DNA of 64,000 bases, from assembly GCF_900142605.1 (NCBI RefSeq), contig NZ_FRBL01000004.1, positions 310,001 to 374,000 of the forward strand, given 5' to 3'. Position 1 is the stretch's first letter. Each line of letters begins with the position of its first letter. A program made the translations under genes and the position numbers. Below, piece by piece: positions 61,654 through 64,000 of this stretch. This stretch comes from Chitinophaga jiangningensis. Its GTDB lineage: Bacteria; Bacteroidota; Bacteroidia; Chitinophagales; Chitinophagaceae. The notes below the pieces were generated by a model. It ran no database searches. It was not told where the DNA came from and was given only the letters and a program-made list of their open reading frames with translations.

Positions 61654-62787
61654 TTATTTTATACTATTATATACATTCATCATGGCTGCTGCACACTTTT
61701 CAGCCGTGAACAGCTGTGCGTGCTGAAAGCCTTTGGTACGCAAATCTGCTGCCAGCGCATCATCATTTACGATCCGTTTCATTGCATCCGCTATGGTAGC
61801 GGGTTCTAACGGGTCTACATAAAGGGCAGCCTCTCCCGCCGTTTCTCCAAAGCAGGAACCTGACGAGGTGATAACGGGGGTTCCGCTCCACAATGCCTCC
61901 AATATCGGTATACCAAACCCCTCAAACAGGGAAGGATACACCAGTGCCCGGGCGCCCTGGTAGAGGCAGGGCAGTTCGCTGTTATCCAGCCGTGCCCGTT
62001 CATTCAGCCAGATTACTTCCTGTTTCATGCCATTTTGCTGCAGCCATTCCAGGACCTTTTTTCTATATCCGCCGCCACTGCCTAATACCACTAAAGGTAA
62101 ACGATCGGTAATGTCCAGTGTACGCATGGCCGTTACTATACCGAGTAAATTTTTTCTCTCTATAACAGAACCTACATACAGGAAATACGATGCGGGTAAC
62201 TGGTATTTGGCTTTGAAGGCCTGTATATGCTCCCGGCTGTGCAACTGACTGAAGGCCGGATCACAGCTTTGGTACACCACCTTGATTTTATCGGCCGGGG
62301 TCTGGTAATAGGTGATCAGGTCTTGTTTGGTCTGCTCACTAATGGCCACCACCACATCCGCGTATTTGCAGGCGTAGCGGGCCTTACGGCGATAGGTCAT
62401 CACATCAATCGGATTATACTGGCTGGGGTATCTTTCGAATATCAGGTCGTGCATGGTTACTACCGACTTTACGCCGCTGTCATGGATTCCGAACGGAATT
62501 TCGTGACTAAGACCGTGGTAGATGTCGACACCCTGTTTTTGCAGGGCCGGCACCATCATACGACTACGCCATACCGACTTTAACCACTTATGAATCCGCC
62601 TTTGCGGCGTGATGAGGTGCATGTCCGGAAAGCGTTTCCAGTTATACATGCTGGTTTCCTTAGGTGCAAAGAGATAGTAGTCGTGCTGAGGATATCCGAC
62701 CGCGAGGGAGTCGATCAGGCTCCTGCTGTAATTTCCCAATCCGGTATTGTTTTGAAACGCGCGTTTCGCGTCGAATCCGATTTTCAT
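61654..62787 (-). CDS. Glycosyltransferase family 4 (GT1-type) protein
   Basis: A 377-residue GT-B-fold glycosyltransferase. The donor-binding half shows YPSLFEGFGIPILEALWSGTPV, the EX7E motif, and GSCFGETAGEAALYVDP; the acceptor half has KRAFQNNTGLGNYSRSLID and VVTMHDLIFERYP. It likely adds a mannose or other hexose to a cell-surface glycan, but the sugars cannot be told. A -7-like TATTTTGC stands 5 bp before the ATG at 62787, so the mRNA leader may be very short. It is followed by tsaC. Confidence 0.92.
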   Translation of the reverse strand: MKIGFDAKRAFQNNTGLGNYSRSLIDSLAVGYPQHDYYLFAPKETSMYNWKRFPDMHLITPQRRIHKWLKSVWRSRMMVPALQKQGVDIYHGLSHEIPFGIHDSGVKSVVTMHDLIFERYPSQYNPIDVMTYRRKARYACKYADVVVAISEQTKQDLITYYQTPADKIKVVYQSCDPAFSQLHSREHIQAFKAKYQLPASYFLYVGSVIERKNLLGIVTAMRTLDITDRLPLVVLGSGGGYRKKVLEWLQQNGMKQEVIWLNERARLDNSELPCLYQGARALVYPSLFEGFGIPILEALWSGTPVITSSGSCFGETAGEAALYVDPLEPATIADAMKRIVNDDALAADLRTKGFQHAQLFTAEKCAAAMMNVYNSIK

Positions 62788-62869
62788 GGCTGCAAAATAG
62801 GGAGTTTCCGGGAGAGTTTTAAGCCCGCGATGGGAATCGCAATGCAGATAGCGGCATTAGTACGAAGGA

Positions 62870-62900
62870 TTGCGGGAAAGAAAAATTCGCATTATGTTTG
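62870..62900 (+). promoter_or_regulatory. Promoter of dapD
   Basis: TTG (62870-62872), 20 bp, TATGTTTG (62893-62900), a full match to the Bacteroidota pattern; it excludes the upstream in-frame TTG 62870 as start and supports the ATG at 62918. Confidence 0.65.
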
Positions 62901-62917
62901 CAAAAAATTTAAAAACG

Positions 62918-63730
62918 ATGGATTTACAACAACAGATACTGGCTGCCTGGGCAGACCGCAGTTTGTTACAGGAAACAGTGTATTCAGATGCCGTTAAAAC
63001 TGTTATCGAAGCAGTGGACAAAGGTAATCTGAGAGTTGCAGAGCCAACAGCTGACGGCTGGAAAGTGAACGAATGGGTAAAACAGGCCATCCTGATGTAT
63101 TTCTCCATTCAGCCAATGGAAACCATGGAACTGGCTCCTTTCGAGTTCTATGACAAAATGAAGCTGAAAACCAACTATAAAGACCTGGGCGTTCGCGTAG
63201 TACCTCACGCGGTAGCACGTTATGGTGCCTACATCGCGAAGGGTTGTATTCTGATGCCTTCTTACGTAAACATTGGTGCGTTTGTAGACGAGGGAACCAT
63301 GGTGGATACCTGGGCAACTGTAGGCTCCTGCGCACAAATCGGTAAAAACGTACACCTGAGTGGTGGTGTTGGTATTGGTGGTGTACTGGAACCACTGCAG
63401 GCAAGCCCGGTTATCATTGAAGACGGTGTGTTTGTAGGTTCCCGTTGCATTGTGGTAGAAGGTGTGGTTGTGGAAAAAGAAGCAGTGCTGGGTGCAAACG
63501 TGGTGTTGACACAATCTACCAAAATCATTGACGTAAGCGGTCCGGAGCCTAAAGAATACAAAGGTCGTGTACCTGCCCGCAGCGTGGTGATTCCTGGTAC
63601 TTATACCAAGAAATTCCCTGCCGGTGAATACCAGGTGAGCTGCGCACTGATTATTGGTCAGCGTAAAGCCTCTACAGATCTGAAAACAAGCCTGAACGAT
63701 ACCCTGCGCGAGTTTAACGTAGCGGTGTAA
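62918..63730 (+). CDS. dapD: Tetrahydrodipicolinate N-succinyltransferase
   Basis: Succinylates tetrahydrodipicolinate in the lysine/diaminopimelate pathway, which also feeds peptidoglycan. The 270-residue protein starts at 62918 (MDLQQQILAAW); an N-terminal helical domain is followed by hexapeptide repeats from about 100 to 230 (GAYIAKGCILMPSYVNIGAFVDEG, VGSCAQIGKNVHLSGGVGIGG, VIIEDGVFVGSRCIVVEGVVV), which fold as a left-handed beta helix. It is a single gene with its own promoter. The 3' end is followed by dispersed repeats rather than by another gene. Confidence 0.96.
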   Translation: MDLQQQILAAWADRSLLQETVYSDAVKTVIEAVDKGNLRVAEPTADGWKVNEWVKQAILMYFSIQPMETMELAPFEFYDKMKLKTNYKDLGVRVVPHAVARYGAYIAKGCILMPSYVNIGAFVDEGTMVDTWATVGSCAQIGKNVHLSGGVGIGGVLEPLQASPVIIEDGVFVGSRCIVVEGVVVEKEAVLGANVVLTQSTKIIDVSGPEPKEYKGRVPARSVVIPGTYTKKFPAGEYQVSCALIIGQRKASTDLKTSLNDTLREFNVAV

Positions 63731-63732
63731 GC

Positions 63733-63855
63733 GCGAACTTTTTTTCTCGCAAAGGCTGATTATATTTTATCAGGCGCCTTTGGCGCCAGGAGAGCGAACT
63801 TTTTTCTCGCAAAGCAGCAAAGCAGGTAAGCAGCTAAGGCTTATGTTTTGTTCCG
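63733..63855. repeat. Dispersed intergenic repeat, copy B
   Basis: Two units GAACTTTTTT..TCTCGCAAAG (63733-63754 and 63794-63814) flank the hairpin GGCGCC-TTT-GGCGCC (63773-63787), followed by AGCAGCAAAGCAGGTAAGCA. It matches copy A at 53256-53372. Located just after the dapD stop codon. Confidence 0.8.
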
Positions 63856-63863
63856 AAATATTA

Positions 63864-63900
63864 GGGGAGCATCAAGGACCGCAGGTCCTTGATGCTCCCC
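63864..63900. terminator. Long perfect hairpin between dapD and the ABC permease
   Basis: Seventeen-base arms 63864-63880 and 63884-63900 with loop GCA (outer bases GGGGAGCATC). No long T run follows at once, so its strength as a terminator is uncertain; it could serve both convergent genes. Confidence 0.6.
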
Positions 63901-63929
63901 TCTTCTTTTCTGCCTTCGGCAGAAGAGGG
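63898..63929. repeat. Nested hairpins with TTC tip, copy 6
   Basis: Two alternative stems: CCCTCTTCT (63898-63906) with AGAAGAGGG (63921-63929), and inside it TTCTGCC / GGCAGAA around TTC (63908-63924). It overlaps the end of the previous 17-bp hairpin, so the two structures compete. Confidence 0.6.
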
Positions 63930-64000
63930 TTATTCCGTTTTTAAACTCTTTGCAGGATTCAGCAAGGCCGCCCTGATGGATTGGGTACTAACGGTAGCAA
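63930..64000 (-). CDS. FtsX/MacB-like ABC transporter permease (C-terminal end only)
   Basis: Too short for a long reading. The minus-strand frame from the window edge gives ATVSTQSIRAALLNPAKSLK followed by TE and a TAA at 63930-63932. An end of the type NPAKSL-(K/R)-TE is typical of FtsX-like/MacB permease subunits of Bacteroidota. The rest of the gene lies beyond the window, so nothing more can be said about its partner or cargo. Confidence 0.75.
   Translation of the reverse strand, partial: ATVSTQSIRAALLNPAKSLKTE

Noticed and set aside
1..64000. CRISPR arrays, prophage, insertion sequences, rRNA operon
   Set aside because: No regularly spaced direct repeats, transposase, integrase, phage structural genes or rRNA sequence were found; the dispersed repeats present are only two copies and lack spacers of equal length.

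Overview
The window is a chromosomal segment of a Bacteroidota bacterium, most likely a Chitinophagaceae member close to Chitinophaga. This rests on content: a type IX secretion (gliding-type) C-terminal domain, an Oar-like TonB-dependent receptor, LytTR/propeller two-component signalling, a PASTA protein beside ddl, an OMPP1/FadL-like protein, and Bacteroidota-type promoters (TTG, about 19 bp, TAnnTTTG). No rRNA, tRNA, CRISPR array, prophage or insertion sequence was seen. The assignment is by recognition, not by search.

Layout. 0-6.7 kb: miaB 3' end, a sigma-54 activator, lptE, a TPR-like protein with an 87-bp coding repeat, secG, mltG and a YihY-type membrane protein. 6.8-11.2 kb: a large secreted M43 metalloprotease and a thioredoxin-fold protein. 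11.3-18.5 kb: an M14 carboxypeptidase facing a five-gene run (ggt, DinB-like, lipoprotein, AONS-like PLP enzyme, TraB/GumN). 18.5-27.6 kb: a B12-type radical SAM protein, an Ntn asparaginase, a TamB-like protein and ribBA. 28-31.3 kb: the TonB-dependent receptor. 31.4-34.1 kb: a minus-strand unit with an Lgt-like membrane protein, a radical SAM protein carrying two CX3CX2C motifs (as in MJ0619/tetraether synthase) and two tiny paralogous membrane proteins. 34.2-42.9 kb: an OmpA-type protein, two divergent esterases, and an amidoligase-type run (esterase, ATP-grasp, GCS2/YbdK-like ligase, class I glutamine amidotransferase, second ATP-grasp-like protein), then a membrane protein and RidA. 43-49 kb: rhodanese, PASTA and ddl, tandem ferredoxins divergent from a LuxC-like acyl-CoA reductase, and HtrA. 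49.4-53.1 kb: a LytTR regulator and its propeller histidine kinase. 53.4-64 kb: translation and tRNA genes (proS, miaA, cca, tsaC) with surface proteins, a glycosyltransferase, dapD, and the last codons of an ABC permease.

The two clusters most likely to be undescribed systems are the amidoligase run (36.4-41.4 kb), which looks able to build and trim an amide-linked small molecule, and the Lgt-like/radical SAM/small membrane protein unit (31.4-34.1 kb), which suggests radical chemistry on lipid chains. Several intergenic regions also carry a dispersed repeat family (CTTTTTTCTCGCAAAG units) and hairpins with a constant CC-TTC-GG tip. Many promoters could be placed by the TAnnTTTG element, and some sit so close to the start codon that leaderless or nearly leaderless mRNAs are possible.
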